From assembly GCA_012728445.1 (NCBI GenBank), contig JAAYFA010000006.1, forward strand, positions 1 to 5,797: a DNA stretch of 5,797 nucleotides. The letters run 5' to 3'. Under the pieces are notes generated by a model, which was given only the letters and a program-made list of their open reading frames with translations, searched no databases and was not told the DNA's origin. Position numbers and translations under genes: made by a program. This DNA comes from Clostridiales bacterium (GTDB taxonomy: Bacteria; Bacillota; Clostridia; Oscillospirales; Acutalibacteraceae). Below, one piece after another: positions 5,423 through 5,797 of this stretch. The stretch's first letter is position 1, and every line of letters begins with the position of its first letter.

Positions 5423-5797
5423 ATGAACAACGAGTCTAAGGCAACAGAAATAGAATTGATATGTGTTATCGTTGATTTTGGATTTGGGAGCAAGGTGCTA
5501 AAACAAGCAAAACAATACGGGATAAAAGGCGGTACGTTGACTATAGGAAAAGGGACTGTTAGCAATCGAATCTTAAATTTTATTGGACTCTCTGATATAA
5601 GAAAAGAAATTTGTTTTATGTTGACTGATACGACAACAGCGTATCAATCTCTTGAAGGGCTCAATAAAGAATTTGATTTCAAAATGCCGAATCATGGCAT
5701 TGCTTTTACAACTTCTGTTTGTAAAATTTTGGGAACAAAAAGCTTTCCTTGTGAAAGTGTAGATTATGAAAAAGGAGTGGAGAACACGATGTATCAC
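5423..5797 (+). CDS. P-II-like (GlnB/GlnK superfamily) regulatory protein; 3' end beyond window
   Basis: 125 codons are visible from the ATG at 5423 and the frame is open at the window edge. Residues about 8-105 follow the P-II fold order: strand IELICVIVDFGFG, helix KVLKQAKQYGIKGGTLTIGKGT, a short loop, strand EICFMLTD, helix TTTAYQSLEGLNKEF, and the strand PNHGIAFTTSVCKILGTK, which closely resembles the C-terminal strand of clostridial P-II-family proteins. The usual long T-loop with its modifiable tyrosine is replaced by a short RILNFIGLSDIRKE segment, so uridylylation as in enterobacterial GlnB is unlikely. P-II proteins sense ATP/ADP and 2-oxoglutarate and bind transporters directly. Being eight bases downstream of a DUF1538 transporter, this one probably regulates that transporter (inference). 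The chain continues past a normal single P-II domain, and the visible end (NTMYH) may begin a second tandem P-II domain; this cannot be checked here. Confidence 0.75.
   Translation, partial: MNNESKATEIELICVIVDFGFGSKVLKQAKQYGIKGGTLTIGKGTVSNRILNFIGLSDIRKEICFMLTDTTTAYQSLEGLNKEFDFKMPNHGIAFTTSVCKILGTKSFPCESVDYEKGVENTMYH

Noticed and set aside
5573..5797. Minus-strand 74-codon frame at the right edge
   Set aside because: Antisense to the P-II-like gene, which has a strong ribosome binding site and a recognisable fold pattern.
1..5797. CRISPR arrays, tRNA or rRNA genes, toxin-antitoxin pairs, retron-type elements
   Set aside because: No regularly spaced repeats, cloverleaf or rRNA-like sequence, or matching gene pairs were seen.

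Overview
The window looks like a piece of chromosome from an anaerobic, low-to-mid GC Firmicute of the class Clostridia (gut Oscillospiraceae/Lachnospiraceae-like). The basis is a clostripain-type (C11) peptidase, a TnpW-type small protein and MobA/MobL-type relaxase remnant of clostridial mobilizable elements, a DUF6076-like protein, and strong AGGAGG-type ribosome binding sites. Taxonomy is inferred from gene content only.

Layout. (1) 1-1617, minus strand: the N-terminal 539 codons of a membrane-anchored C11 cysteine peptidase with an N-terminal zinc ribbon. The reading frame runs off the left edge. Its promoter region lies at about 1660-1716. (2) 1728-2677, minus strand: a decayed mobilization module. 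It holds a relaxase C-terminal fragment lacking the HUH nuclease domain, and the 56-residue tnpW-like gene, which overlaps the relaxase stop codon by one base. (3) 2678-2947: a divergent non-coding region. Its relaxase-proximal half resembles an origin of transfer (nic-like AAGTGC core, hairpins). Its other half is a promoter with interleaved inverted repeats. (4) 2948-3901, plus: a 317-residue DUF6076-like protein with a four-cysteine putative zinc site. (5) 3945-5417, plus: a two-domain DUF1538 membrane protein, probably a cation/proton antiporter-type transporter. (6) 5423-5797, plus: the start of a P-II-like signalling protein, incomplete at the right edge.

How the parts may work together. 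DUF1538 and the P-II-like gene are almost certainly co-transcribed (the P-II ribosome binding site lies in the last codons of DUF1538) and probably form a transporter plus its cytosolic regulator, by analogy with GlnB/GlnK-AmtB. The relaxase fragment, tnpW and DUF6076 look like what is left of a mobilizable element inserted between the peptidase gene and the transporter operon. The most notable signal is that the relaxase truncation falls beside a nic-like sequence, which suggests a deletion produced by transfer-type processing. No complete novel defence or regulatory system is evident; the DUF6076 gene and its repeat-rich promoter are the least explained parts.
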